A stretch of 64,000 bases of DNA from Plantago ovata (taxonomy: Eukaryota > Streptophyta > Magnoliopsida > Lamiales > Plantaginaceae), in assembly GCA_028274465.1 (NCBI GenBank), contig CM051455.1, forward strand, positions 110,668,261 through 110,732,260. The letters are read 5' to 3'. Made by a program: the position numbers and the translations under genes. The notes beneath the pieces are model-generated. The model was not told the origin of the DNA, made no database searches, and was given only the letters and a program-made list of their open reading frames with translations. Positions 33,982 through 45,937 of this stretch are shown one piece after another (position 1 is the stretch's first letter; each line of letters begins with the position of its first letter).

Positions 33982-35706
33982 TGATAGTGTATATGTCCTA
34001 GAAACAGTCTTTATTAAGGACATGCAACCCTTATTAAGGGCATATATGTACTATTACACAGGTCAACGTAATATAATATATGTTTGTTTGTTTGACTATT
34101 GAGTATCGCTTTCATATTTATATTACACCAGGTATACAACATGTCATATCTCTATTCCTGTCTGTATTGATATCAAACATGTCCCCTCGGATAGATGACC
34201 GATCACACAGATAGTGGGAGCTATGTGAGTTATCATCTATCCCAAACTCTCTCTAGTCGAGGTTCATCTCGGATGTATGGGTCTGAATGAACCAGATGAG
34301 ACTAGTATGCGTGGAGGTTATACTTGTTAGAGCAAGAGTGAGCTGATCCCACGGCCACGGAATGGATTGTTGGACAATCAAGAAACGTTCCCATAACTCC
34401 GCATAGTTGTTCGAAGGGTGATTACCGAACAATGAAATTACCCACCGGAAACTCCCATCGATGTGTACTATACACCGAAGTGTCTATGGGAACCGGAAAG
34501 TTGTCGAAGTGATGCCAGACGTTCTTTGGACTTACAAGACTTTATCATCATATTTGTTGCCCCATATCCTTGGTGGACCCGTCGATGTCAGCTCTAAATA
34601 AGCATTTGACCCAAGACACGATCCAGGATTATGGCTACATACAAATGGGGATTATAAGTGCTTCTGTGAAGGATTCATCTCTCATGTGTAGCACAGCAGA
34701 GCACTGCTCATAGTCGTTCATAGTTGTGATTGCTCAAATCGCTGGCCAGCGTATGAATATTATTATGATAGTCATAATAGATATTGGATTCACCAAGCAA
34801 CTCACTGAAGATGCCCGTGGATGTATTATTGGGATAGACACTTCATCGATCCTAGATGCATCCGAGTCAGTCAGATGAAGGGAGGTTACCATCGCCGCGT
34901 TGAGCACAACAGACTTCACAACGAAAGGGTTTGCTTTGAGAAACCTCTCAAACGTCCTCATGTATTAATATTGCAAATGGAACCGTCTAGGAATTCCATG
35001 TTGCCTAGTGTAGCACTTGCTTAATACAATGAGGCCCTATGGGTCACACTATGTGGTGATTCCTTGAAGATGGAATCGCAATTAATTTAAAATTAATTGT
35101 GATTGATGAATTATGATTGATTTGGAATTAATTATAATTATTTGTGGCTCAATTAATGATTTGGAATTGTTAATTGAATTTGTTGATTAATTGTATTTTA
35201 TGTAAATACAACTAAAGATTATATTTTAGAAATATAATAGAGGTTTGATTTGAAAGGATATGTTAATTTAGAATTAATATATGCACATGGGCAAAATCTA
35301 CTTGGAGTTTGAATTGCCTTAGAATTATAAGTGGGTCCCAAAATCGGGACCCACCTGACCCCCCTTAGACGCGCGCGCAGCAGTATTAGTAGGGGAAGGA
35401 GTTCGACTCCTTCCTCTATTAGAAGTCAAGGGATAAATTAGATTTTCGTGATAGAGTTTTAATTCGATTGGGAATGAATCTAGACTTGAATTGGTTTCAT
35501 TGTGCAATAAGAATTAGATTCTTATTCCTTTATGAAGTCTAATTGATTCATATTTAGGCTTCTATTGACTACTATATAGTAGACTATTAGACAGCTTTTG
35601 ACATGGTTGAAAATACGATTGATTGAAGATTATTCTGAATCATTCTTTCTACCAGTTTTCTTAGAGAAAATAAAAAGCTCTCCCCTACCTCTCCATAAGC
35701 CGCGCG
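33982..35706 (+). repeat. 3' LTR of outer Copia, left part
   Basis: Starts TGATAGTG after polypurine AAGTGGGAGA. It is the most diverged LTR of the family here. Hairpin array at 35079 to about 35283 with loops TAA, TGG, TGG, TATGT and TAG. Short palindromic TATA box at 35568-35581. Interrupted at 35707 by Athila B. Confidence 0.9.
35702..35706 (+). repeat. Target duplication GCGCG of Athila B, left copy
   Basis: GCGCG precedes TGATGAACG and follows the other end of Athila B at 41401-41405. It lies in the CG run of the Copia LTR. Confidence 0.8.
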
Positions 35707-37020
35707 TGATGAACGAGGATTTGTCGGGTCCCGATTCAGCAAATAAATTTGTTATTTAGCCAAAGGCAATTCACAACAACAACGAAAACCGTAGTGTAGC
35801 AGTAGAATGACCTCGAGTGTCGTTCTCTAAGGACTATACCTAGCTTTATCAAATCTAATTTAGAATATAAAAACAGCAGACGGCATAGCAAAGGTTTTTC
35901 TAACAGATAATGGAGATTGGTGATAGTATGATCCTTCAAAGCATAACGGGTCAATAATCATGCGTAAATTCCTCGGCCTTGCATGGAGATCTTTGATCAA
36001 TCGAATGTCCTGTTGTAATTATTAAGCACTACGAAGATAATGATACTGACAAGTCAGTCACTATTGTCCTATTGTGTTCCGTAATTATTCAACACTACGA
36101 AGATATAGATGCGCATAGGTCGACGAGGGTCCAATTGTGCATAATAATTAATACAACATACGAGAATTTAGGCTGAGCCTGATCAACGAAATAAAGCAAT
36201 AATACGGAGTATAATGCGCGATATAGCCATTAGCATGATTATCTTCCCTTCGCTAAGAATTCACATACTACCACCAACGATAAGTTTAGCTACTCATAAT
36301 AGGCATGCAATCAACAGAAATCATAGAAGAAAACATGTTGAAAGATATAAAAAAATAAGTAGAATAAACTGTAAGATACAATGTTACCGAAGGTTGTCAG
36401 TCTCCGAAGAATTGCGATCCTACAAGCTCCAATCTGCTATGAAAAAATGTCTCCTAAGCTACGAACCCCCAGAACAGGCTCTGGAAAGTCCCTACCTAAA
36501 ACTACAGAGAAAGGTGAGAGAATAGGTCTGGAAAAGTATGAATTTCGGAGAAAAACTGAGCAACTATATATAGGCTACGAAATAGTGTGCGGCGATTCAC
36601 CCCACACACCGGGCGATTCGCCCGGTGTGGGGCGATTCGCCCCCCGTCCCGGGCGGTTCGCCCGGGAGAAAATTTCGCGGAATTCCGCATTTTCGACGTG
36701 TTTTTGGATTTCTTCCCCTTTTCGGACTCGGTTTCTGACTTCTAGTGGCCTTCTAACCTCCAGATTCGACCCCTAGACTCCAAATCCTATCCGGAAACCT
36801 TCAGATACTCCAAATAGGCTTCTGGAACACCAATTCCTTGTCAACTTCAATATAATTGCCCGGAAATCCTTGTTTTTCAACCAAAACCTGTAAAATAAAA
36901 TCTAAAGGGAAACGTGACACTATTCTAATAAAATGCACTAAAATATAGCTAAATTAACATAGATGATAGCTAAAATAGGTGAAAAAGACTCAAATGAAAG
37001 TGTAAAATACACATTCATCA
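35707..37020 (-). repeat. 3' LTR of Athila B
   Basis: 1314 bases. Palindrome cluster at about 36590-36665 (GGGCGATTCGCCC type) and TATA box at 36564-36573 on the minus strand. It is slightly longer than the 5' LTR and differs from it at scattered bases, so the insertion is not very recent. Confidence 0.92.
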
Positions 37021-38512
37021 AACTCCCCAAACCGAACCTTTGCTTGTCCTCAAGCAACTAAGCTAGACTCTAATGCAAAAAACAATGCAAGACACAAAAT
37101 GGAGTCTCATGCCAAATAAAATGAACCAATCTACTGAATCTATCAGAAAACATATGAACAAAAACCATATAAATCAAAGCATAAATATAGGTTGAAGAAT
37201 ACCTCGATTGACTTATACACATCCACATAAGCACTTATGTCAAGACAAGATAGTCTCTCGTAACATTCTCTATTTGGACCTAGTCAGTGACGACGTAATG
37301 AAGAATGCTAAGATACGAATGGCTGTCTCGTGACTATGAAACCGAGGACTTACTACTGTTCCACCATATTAAGACTTTTCCTCAAAGAGGTCGAACCAGT
37401 ACTGGCTCTCATCAAACGAAGGAGGGTTCCCTATAAAAGATAACACCCCCCTATTCTACCCATCTCTCAAGTAAAGTCTTAAGCTATTCACCACTTCCTG
37501 AATGGCAGGACGAGGGTGGTCTAGATCAGATGACACTCAAGACAAAAAAGATAAAAAAATAGAAAATTACAACACAATTACGAACATTACAAGAATTGGA
37601 AAATGAGACACAACACTTTGCTAAACTGCTATTTGGCTTTTTTGGACCCTTCTTTGCTTTTTAGGGGTCTTTTCATTTTTTCTTTCCAGTTTCTTTTTTC
37701 CTTTTTTTCTTTTTTTTTTTTCTTTTTCCTGGAATTTTTTCTTTCTTTTTCTTTTTTTAGCCAGCGGTAGCATAACAAAAAGAGAAACAAAATGACTTAC
37801 ACGACTTCCCCAAACCTATTCGAAAGAATAGGTTGGAGTACAAAATTTACGGAAAAAGAAAAATAAACTCACGATACGGGAATGAAAAAAGAAAACAAGT
37901 CTAATGATGGTGTAACCCCCTCCCCAAACCTATTGAGAAGAATAGGTTATAAACAAAGGATCACACAACCTCACACTACCTCCTTCCTAGGCATTTAGCA
38001 ATCTCAAAGGATGGTGAAGACTTGTTGCCTCTTAGGTACATAATTACTCGGGAAAACAACCATAAGACCCTAACATGCATCATCCTATTATAAAGGCCTT
38101 CGTGAACCGCAGTAGAGAAAACACCACTAAGTGATGTCGAGACTACCAAGCTTAACTAAGTGCAATACATAAATGTGACAAGCAGGGCGAGAAAAACCTC
38201 AAACAAATTCATAGAGATGAAGCATACGATTAATGACTTAGTTGGTTGATCTACCCAATAAAAAAGTTCAAAAAATTCGACAATAAACTCCATATAAAAC
38301 ATGCAAGACTATCCTAGGATGAATGCAGTAAATGCAACCTAAAAAACTAAGAAAGCGGTAAACGTGCAAATGCAATTAAAAAACAAGATACCATACTCAA
38401 CATCACAAAGCCAAACAATACTTAACATCATGGTTCACATGCCATCCCCCTCATGAAACTTAAGCTAGTCCCTAGCAAAAGAGAATGAGTAAATAAAAAG
38501 TGATACTAGATG
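37021..38512 (-). other. 3' non-coding region and polypurine tract of Athila B
   Basis: Polypurine tract (TTTGGGGAGTTT on the minus strand) next to the LTR, then about 1.5 kb of non-coding trailer. It includes a purine-rich tract on the minus strand (37675-37760) and two inverted repeats, AACCTATTC with GAATAGGTT, at 37813-37834 and near 37926, each followed on the minus strand by TTTGGGGA. Confidence 0.78.
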
Positions 38513-38983
38513 TTACCGAACGGTTTGGCCTTGGTTGGCTGAGTATTCAAGAATGGACTCAAGAGTACCTCCCCACGGTGGCCGCCATTCTCTTGGTCCG
38601 ATGTAGCAAAGAGACCTAGGAAGCTTCAAAGATCTCACCATGGTGAATGGACTGGTTTGCTTTGCAGGCATATCCAATAAGGACTTCATCAATAGGAGGA
38701 CATTCACTTTGACTTCATCGAGGTGCTTGTTTAGTGGTGGCTCCTGTGTATCTTTCTTGTCAAGCTTTCCACCTCGGAGGAGTAGATTCACTTCTTTGTA
38801 CTTAAGAACCTCAGTAGTAATGGAAGGAAGTGGCTTTGGATTGATGCGACTGTCTGCGAGTAAAGAAACAGTGGAGTAGGGGTCATCCAGCTCACTGGTC
38901 ATGGGAGGCGGTTCTCCCACCATGCTGGGCGACTCGCCCCCACCTCCAGGGGGCGTCGCCTTCCAATCCTTTCTCCTCTTCAA
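38513..38983 (-). pseudogene. Pre-protease region of pol, truncated, Athila B
   Basis: This frame overlaps the end of gag by about 90 bases and lies in the +1 frame relative to it. Residues 50-110 match element E upstream of its protease: EVNLLLRGGK, then KKDTQEPPL and VKVNVLLLMKSLLDMPA (E: VEVNVPLLELIQNIPA). After that the similarity stops and no D-[TL]-G protease site follows, so protease, reverse transcriptase and integrase are deleted. The N-terminal Gly/Pro-rich stretch is encoded by a GGGCGACTCGCCC palindrome (38927-38939). Confidence 0.6.
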
Positions 38984-39836
38984 GTTCTCGAACCTCTTCT
39001 ACTTCAGCACAATTCAACAAGCTAAATTCTTCCGTAAGATGCTCAGTTACTTCAACTTCTTCAACAACTTTTGCTATACGAAGGTCATCTTCAACTTGCT
39101 CGGCATGTGCATCTTCCTCACTGATTTCTTTGGCTTCAAAATACTCCTCGGATGAGCTTCCTGCTTCACCTCGATCTACTTCCTTTGCGGTGATGTGAAT
39201 TGGCATGACCTCATAGGATTGTGTTGAACCTCTGGCGTACTTACGGAGGACTTCTTCTGCCTCGTCGACCGTACATTCTCCCAGACCGCCGCTCAACCGA
39301 TCCACTCTAAGTCGTTCCTCTTCACGAAGTCCACCAACGAAGCACCAAATCAACTCCCCATCTTCGAAACGGTGATGGGGGCACTCACGTTTATACAGCT
39401 CAAAACGTTCGTAGGCGTCACAAAACTGCTCATACTCTCCTTGCTCGAAATATTGGATCCTATCACGTAAGGCAATTGTCTCATGATAGGGCATGAACCG
39501 CGCCAAGAACTCCTCTACTACTTGGCCCCAAGTTTTCAGCGATCCTGGTTCTAACCTTGCAATCCAACGCCTCAGCTCATACCCCAGAGTAAAAGAAAAT
39601 AATTTCCTGCACAATTGGTCCTTAGTAAACCCTTCTGCTGGAATTCTTTCTATTTCCTTCTCATAGGATCGAATGAAACTCCATGGGTCCATCCCTACTC
39701 CATCTTCGTACCTTGGTAAGTACCTCACCATGGACTCCGTCACCTCATACCTCCTTAACTCATCTTCCAGGTATACGGAAGATCCTCTCCTCACCTGCGA
39801 GAATTGGGGTGTCATGCGAGCGCGCATGGACATCAT
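38892..39836 (-). CDS. Gag of Athila B
   Basis: An uninterrupted frame of about 314 residues if started at ATG 39836 (MMSMRARMTP), aligned with ATG 59116 of element E; the frame is open a little further upstream. The core WSFIRSYEKEIERIP ... QLCRKLFSFTLGYELRRWI ... LKTWGQVVEEFLARFMPYHETIALRDRI is of the Retrotrans_gag type, including F-C-D-x-Y-E-R-F and C-P-H-H. The last 100 residues are strongly acidic (Glu-rich). No zinc knuckle is visible. It would form the particle shell. This is the only undamaged long gag of the window. Function is inferred from family. Confidence 0.82.
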   Translation of the reverse strand: MMSMRARMTPQFSQVRRGSSVYLEDELRRYEVTESMVRYLPRYEDGVGMDPWSFIRSYEKEIERIPAEGFTKDQLCRKLFSFTLGYELRRWIARLEPGSLKTWGQVVEEFLARFMPYHETIALRDRIQYFEQGEYEQFCDAYERFELYKRECPHHRFEDGELIWCFVGGLREEERLRVDRLSGGLGECTVDEAEEVLRKYARGSTQSYEVMPIHITAKEVDRGEAGSSSEEYFEAKEISEEDAHAEQVEDDLRIAKVVEEVEVTEHLTEEFSLLNCAEVEEVRELEEEKGLEGDAPWRWGRVAQHGGRTASHDQ

Positions 39837-40085
39837 ATCTGTATTTCTGTAGTAAGAGCAACTCAAAACTAAAAATTAGTTCTATTAGCGTAATCAAACA
39901 CAATATCATCATTCCGAGAGCACAAACACGCAAGGTAACCAAGATCAGATTAGGTGAATTTACTGAAGAAGATCGGAGGAAAGAAATAGGGTAAGAAGGT
40001 GAAATTTTTGAGAGACAATCCAAGAGCTGTTCTGGGGGTTGAATGGTGAAAATATAAACAAATTAAATAGAAAAAAGGAGTATAG

Positions 40086-40103
40086 TCCCCGGCAGCGGCG
40101 CCA
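40086..40103 (-). other. Primer binding site of Athila B
   Basis: On the minus strand TGGCGCCGCTGCCGGGGA, complementary to tRNA-Asp with one change (T to C in the middle). Three bases from the LTR end. Confidence 0.9.
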
Positions 40104-40106
40104 ATT

Positions 40107-41400
40107 TGATGAACGAGGATTTGTCGGGTCCCGATTCAGCAAATAAATTTGTTATTTAGCCAAAGGCAATTCACAACTACAACGAAAAACGTAGTGTAGC
40201 AATAGAATGACCTCGAGTATCGTTCTCTAACGACTATAACTAGCTTTATCAAATCTAATTTAGAATATAAAAACAGCAGACGGGATGACAAAGGTTTTTC
40301 TAACAGATAATGGAGATTGGTGATAGTATGATCCTTCAAAGCATAACGGGTCAATAATCATGCGTAAATTCCTCGGTCTTGCATGGAGATCTTCAATCAA
40401 TCGAATGTCCTGTTGTAATTATTAAGCACTACGAAGATAATGATACTGACAAGTCAATCACTATTGTCCTATTGTGTTCCGTAATTATTCAACACTACGA
40501 AGATATAGATGCACATAGGTCAACGAGGTTTCAATTGTGCATAATAATTAATACAACATACGAGAATTTAGGCTGAGCCTGATCAGCGAAATAAAGCAAT
40601 AAAATGGAGTATAATGCGCGATATAGCCATTAACATGATTATCTTCCCTTCGCTAAGAATTCACATACTACCACCACCGATAAGTTTAGCTACTCATAAT
40701 AGGCATGCAATCAACAGAAATCATAGAAGAAAATATGTTGAAAGATATAAAAAATAAGTAGAATAAATTGTAAGATACAATGTTACCGAAGGTTGTCAGT
40801 CTCCGAAGAATTGCGATCCTAAAAGCTCCAATCTGCTATGAAAAAGTGTCTCCTAAGCTACGAACCCCCAGAACAGGCTCTGGGAAGTCCCTACCTAAAA
40901 CTACAGAGAAAGGTGAGAGAATAGGTCTGGAAAAGTATGAATTTCGGAGAAAAACTGAGCAACTATATATAGGCTATGAAATAGTGTGGGGCGATTCGCC
41001 CCACACACCGGGCGATTCGCCCCATGTCCCGGGCGGTTCGCCCGGGAGAAAATTTCACGGAATTCCGCGTTTTCGACGCGTTTTTGGATTTCTTTCCCTT
41101 TTCGGACTCGGTTTCTGACTTCTAGTGGCCTTCTAACCTCCAGATTCGACTCCTAGACTCCAAATCCTATCCGGAAACCTTCAGATACTCCAAATAGGCT
41201 TCTGGAACACCAATTCCTTGTCAACTTCAATATAATTGCCCGGAAATCCTCGTTTTTCAACCAAAACCTGTAAAATAAAATATAAAGGGAAACGTGACAC
41301 TATTCTAATAAAATGCACTAAAATATAGCTAAATTAACATAGAGGATAGCTAAAATAGGTGAAAAAGACTCAAATGAAAGTGTAAAATACACATTCATCA
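40107..41400 (-). repeat. 5' LTR of Athila B
   Basis: 1294 bases, ends TGATGAATG (at 41400) and TTCATCA (at 40107) on the minus strand. Palindrome cluster about 40985-41045, TATA box 40963-40972. Confidence 0.92.
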
Positions 41401-41792
41401 GCGCGCGCCGCTCCCACCGGAGGAAAATTGCCGCCCTATCTTCTTGGCCACATAAAGAATATCCTAGCATTCTTTTCGATAAGTTGTTCATCCGTGGATA
41501 CCAAGGTTGAGGTTCAAAGAGCTGGAAACTAACTTTTATTGTCTTGCAGATAATCAAAGTATTGCAGATATCTTCGACTTCGACGAAGGAGAAGATTCAC
41601 CGGACTATTACGAAGATTTCATCGATTGGCGTATCGATTCAATACCTATTCTTGCTTTTGGAGTATTGTAAGTCTTCTGATTAATATGTTTATTATATAC
41701 GCCATATACGTGATCAATTAACCTGCATGTTAAGAAATTTTTTGAAATTCCGCTGCGTACCCTAGGGGTAACTCTGACCATATTTTCTTACA
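41401..41792 (+). repeat. 3' LTR of outer Copia, right part
   Basis: After the second GCGCG (41401-41405) the Copia LTR continues to TTTTCTTACA at 41792, the family end. With the left part it totals about 2.1 kb. The next base enters Sirevirus sequence. Confidence 0.9.
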
Positions 41793-44447
41793 GTATAGAG
41801 TGGACAAAGGTATCGAGTTTCAGCAGAGAGACTCTCGTTTTCTCGTTGGATAGATGAAGATGAAGGTCAGAAAAGTCCATCTTTCTGTACCTTTGCCAGT
41901 TGCTGACAGACTTAGCAACTCTTGACAAGGTAGTTCTCTTGAAGTCTAAGTAAAGTTCTTCAGAACTCACTTTTGGGTCTTCAGTGATGTGAACCACTTC
42001 AGTGGTCTCCTTTTGAGCCTGAAAAAGAATAGAATTATGTTCAGGAAAGGTTTGGATAATAGTCTTAGAGTCCAAAGCTGGAACATGATTTACCTGCTAA
42101 GATTCAGCAAGCTCATGTTGCACACTTGTTTGTGCTGGTACTATTTCCATTCCTTGAGGAGCTTGAGAAGCATCCTTGACTTGTTCATCCTGCTGAGCAG
42201 GAGGTGTGGATTCTGGTGCAGAGGCTTCAGCAACCTTCTGACTTGTATCTTGAGAAGTCTGTAGAGAAATCATTATATTAGCAAAAGATTGAGTTTCAGA
42301 TAGTGAAGATTTTCTTATGGTTGAGTTAGTCCTTTCAGCCACAACAAATCTGAAACAAGGTGGTGACTTAGTCCTTTCAGCCACAACAACTTCTTCAATA
42401 TCTGGGACTGTTTCTTCAGCAGACTTCTTTTCTTGCTCTGTTTGAGAAAGTTCTGCGGGTTCAGCAATCTCCCTTGTCTCTGAAATGACAAGTTGAGCAG
42501 AGGCATCTTGACCCTTGAGTTCACTGCTTGACATGAAAACATCGATTGATTTGTTGGAAGTGTCTTCAATATCCAACTCCATTTGATGACTTAGTTCTTT
42601 CAGCACCAGCTGAACTTTGTCAATGGATGTTTTCGGTGAACTGGGTCCAGTATTCTCAGCATCACGAGATGCGTCGTCGAATAGTGTCTCTTGTGGTGTT
42701 TCAGCAATCTCTGGGACTTGAACCATTGCAGTCTCAGCAACTTGTTCTTCAGCAACTTGATGAGTTGCTTGTTCAACAACCATCGTTTCAGCAACGGCAG
42801 CATCAGCAAGTGTCGCGGTTCTTATGACAGCAGCAATATCAATCACTGGTTCCAGAGTCTGATCATCAAGATTATCTACAATGTAGATATCTGGGATTGA
42901 GGCAGGAATTTCATTTCCACTGCCTTGTGGTCTCTTCTCAGTAGATGTATCAACATTGAGTTGATTGTTGAAGGCTTCCACAAACACTTCAACATTGCTG
43001 ACATAGGTCTCAGTAACCACTTTGTCAACATCTACTGGAGCTTGTGTTTCAGCAACTACGTGAGAGTCATCGGAAAGATCATGGACAACTGGTACTGATT
43101 TGCGAGCCAGTGTTTTCTTTCTTGGGTTAGTTGTCCTTTTTCTCTTGGGGACGGGGTTAGCTGATGACGCTGCAGTTTGAGTGTCATCATCAGCTTTCCT
43201 CTTTTTCTTCTTAGATTTTTCAAGTTTCTCTCCAGCAGTAGCGTCCATAGTTGCATTTTCAGCAACGGGTGTTGTACCCTTATCATGATCACCATCTACA
43301 ACAGTTTCATCATGATCACCATCTACAACAGTTTCATCAACAACTTTTTTAAGCTGTTGGAACATTCTCTTGCTGAGTGGTAGTGGCAACATCTGCAGCT
43401 GTTGTATACCTTTCTTGCTGACTTGTGCTGACAACATTTGCAGCTGTTGTCTTCTTTGATTTTTCCAGTTTCTTGTCAGCAAGCTTAGGTGTATTTTGCT
43501 TGTAGAAGGCTCTTCCCACATTGCATACAAATTTCTTAATCGGCAAAGGGTTTCTCAGCTGAATCTTGAAGTGTTCAAGAATGAAGCATATTTTTAGTCC
43601 ATACATGACTGGGAAGGTAGGTGAGACCTTGTTGTCTTCAACCTTAACCTTGAATTTAGTAACACAATCAACAAGTCTGTTGAAAATGTACTTTGCCCAG
43701 TTGAGCTCCGTTTTGTTCTCATAGATATGCATCAGCAGCGGCCACCTTCTCAAGCCTACTTGGTCTATTCCTCCGACCTGGGAGTCTAAGACTTTGATTA
43801 GTAGAAGAGCTACTACACCAAGTGAATGGCAGAGATGCTTCCTCTTAACGTGCTTTGTCCAAGTCACTAGAGCAATCTCTCCTTTCTTCATTTTCTCATT
43901 TCTGACATCACTGTAGAAGGCTTCAATTTCTTCATCAGTGGCAGTGATGTCATCTTCAGTTCCAGTGGTCGGAATTTGAAAGATTTCTGCTAAATCAGTC
44001 CATTTCAGTACGATTTGCACTTTCGGAACTGTGGAGAAGATCACTTTTTCAGTGACTCCTTGACCATCAGTTAGGGATTGGATTTCTGCATTGTTGTAGA
44101 ACTCCATAGTATCTAACATACTCACTTTCTTAGGGCGAGTTGTTATAAAGTGAGTGAGGCCTTGCTGTTTGATCAAGTCAAGTGCCTCCTCATTGTCACT
44201 GTCTAGTTCTTGTTCATAGAAGTATCGGACATACTTCTCTTTTGCAAAGCCACCCCCATTGCATCATCATCTCACACTTTGCAGTGTCTAGATATGCAGG
44301 AGGCATGGGTTTTTTCTGTTATCCTATCGTTTTTCAACACAACTTTCGATGTGTTAGTCACCGGAGTTATCACCGGAGCAGTGCTTTTTCCAGCACTGTC
44401 AACCTTAGATGACTTTGATGTCTTAGATGATTGTCTCTTTGGTGCCA
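41793..44447 (-). pseudogene. Env-like frame of Sirevirus, broken and truncated
   Basis: The frame probably starts at ATG 44447 (MAPKRQSS, basic N-terminus). It is interrupted near 44265-44180, continues 44176-43349, shifts, continues 43530-42097, meets a stop at 42097-42099 and stays open to the outer Copia at 41792. The middle part (FYNNAEIQ ... VKWTDLAEIFQIP ... RLVDCV) is of the kind found in env-like frames after pol in Sireviruses. The later part is rich in Ala, Glu, Val and Thr, with a basic cluster (KKKRKADD ... PKRKRTTNPRKK) resembling a nuclear localisation signal and a duplicated 9-residue stretch (DETVVDGDH). No signal peptide or clear membrane anchor is seen. Role in plants is unknown. 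Confidence 0.65.
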
Positions 44448-45346
44448 TTTCTTTTTATAGATGAGAAATGTGTACGAAAAAGATTGTTTGCTTTTTGACC
44501 GGAGGTACAGTAGATTCAGGCTAAAATTTGCAGAGAAAGGAAATGTGAGTTAAAGAATTTTCTCTAACTCCTTGTTTATATAGTGTCTCTGATGTGCAAG
44601 AAGCTCAATCGATTTGAGTTCTCAACAAGGGTAAATCAGAGAAACAATAGCGTTAGTGGAGCCTTTGCATTAAATGCGTAGTGGCCCACTAATGAAAACC
44701 GTCAGAGCACTCTTTCTCTTTGTAATATTAACCGTTAGATCAATAACGCCTTTCAATCAATGGCCACGATTGTATTACATGTCATGATTATTAGCGAGTT
44801 TATCTGTGCCCGATTAACGTCACAAATTGATTTTACCGACATTTATGGGATTTGATTGCTTGCTGAAGTAAACAAGAATCTTTTCAGCGAGTTTGCATAA
44901 CTAGCTTTGTTACTTGCTGAAAGTTCCCCCTTAATTAGACATCTCATATTTCTTTAAGTTAAAAGATATTTCTGAGTTCCCGTATCAATAAATTCTTTTA
45001 TCTTGAGATATCTTTTGGTAAATCTGGGAAATGAGTTTGCTCTTTTCTGAGTTCCCGTCTCAGAATATTCCCTTGATACTTGAATACCTATTTCAGTATC
45101 TTTGATTGTCTGAATGCCTGTTTCAGCAATCTTTAAGGTTATTCTCTTACTGAGTGCCTGTCTCAACAAGTGATCAAGTTTCCTAACAAATACCCGTTTT
45201 GAAGGAATAACTTGCTGAATGCCTGTTTCAGCAATCATGTAGTGACTTACCATTTCTTAGAAGAAATTAGTGGAAGGAACATTTATTCAAGTAAGAATAC
45301 TTTGGCTTGCTGAATGCCTGTTTCAGCAATCTGCCAATTGTATCCC
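44448..45346 (-). repeat. Intergenic hairpin repeats between RNase H and env-like frame
   Basis: About 0.9 kb without a credible gene. From 44970 to 45335 about seven diverged copies of CTGAATGCCTGTTTCAG occur; the best (45227, 45312) form GCTGAA/TTCAGC stems with a seven-base loop. An open frame of 99 codons through them on the minus strand repeats ETGIQ/ETGTQ and looks like a by-product. Confidence 0.65.
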
Positions 45347-45937
45347 TTATTGAGGTAATTCAATCAATCCAAGGTTATACCTTAGCATTGCGAATCTATT
45401 ATCTGGTAGGGGCTTGGTAAAGATGTCAGCAAGTTGATCATCAGTACCCACTTTTACAACGTCAATATCTCCCTTTTCCACATGATCTCTAATGAAATGA
45501 TGTCTAATATCAATGTGCTTAGTCCTTGAGTGGAACTTAGGATTTTTCGTGATAGCAATAACACTTGTATTATCGCAAAAGATTGTTGTTTTCTTTGCAG
45601 AAATACCATAATCTCTTAATTGTTGCTGAATCCATAGGATTTGAGCTTTGCAACAACCAGCCGCAATGTACTCAGATTCAGTAGATGAATTGACAACACA
45701 TGTTTGCTTCTTGCTGAACCATGATATTAATCTAGTACCCAAAAACTGACAAGTTCCAGAGGTACTTTTTCTATCAAGAGTTGATCCTCCATGATCAGCA
45801 TCAGAATAACCAACCAATTCAAGTCCAGAATCTTTAGGATACCATAATCCAACATTGACTGTAACTTTGACATATTTCAGTATCTTAAGTGCCTTTTTGT
45901 AGTGTGATTCTCTTGGATCAGATTGGAATCTTGCATA
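45347..45937 (-). pseudogene. RNase H of Sirevirus
   Basis: The open frame 45347-45817 gives 156 residues: GYSDADHGG (catalytic Asp), DRKSTSGTCQFLG, TESEYIAAG (catalytic Glu), CDNTS (catalytic Asp), then KHIDIRHHFIRDHVEKGDI and LADIFTKPL, all standard Copia RNase H blocks. The bases 45818-45937 carry the connection (up to ...YARFQSDPRES) but contain stops. The enzyme would remove the RNA template. The C-terminus is the end of pol. Confidence 0.88.

Larger units (their letters stand above)
35707..41400 (-). mobile_element. Athila-like element B, complete ends, gag-only
   Basis: Both LTRs (35707-37020 and 40107-41400), a primer site, an open gag, the start of the pre-protease region and the polypurine tract are present, with a 5-bp duplication. 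Total 5.69 kb. No protease, polymerase or integrase motif is seen, so it moved with help from another element. LTR ends are TGATGAA and TTCATCA. It entered the 3' LTR of the outer Copia. Confidence 0.93.
5552..41792 (+). mobile_element. Outer Copia element, split by two later insertions
   Basis: A remnant of the 5' LTR (5552-5643), primer site, leader, gag, protease and integrase occupy 5552-9507. The reverse transcriptase/RNase H half resumes at 32224, followed by the 3' LTR (33982-35706 and 41401-41792). The two halves join in frame when the inner Copia array (9508-32218) and one TCAGT copy are ignored. The 3' LTR is split by Athila B. To the right lies the env-like frame of a minus-strand Sirevirus, which looks like the original target. 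The 5' side is cut by Athila sequence, so the outer duplication cannot be checked. Confidence 0.82.

Noticed and set aside
44954..45253. Minus-strand 99-codon frame with ETGIQ repeats
   Set aside because: The protein repeat follows directly from the hairpin repeat at DNA level; no start context and no family match.
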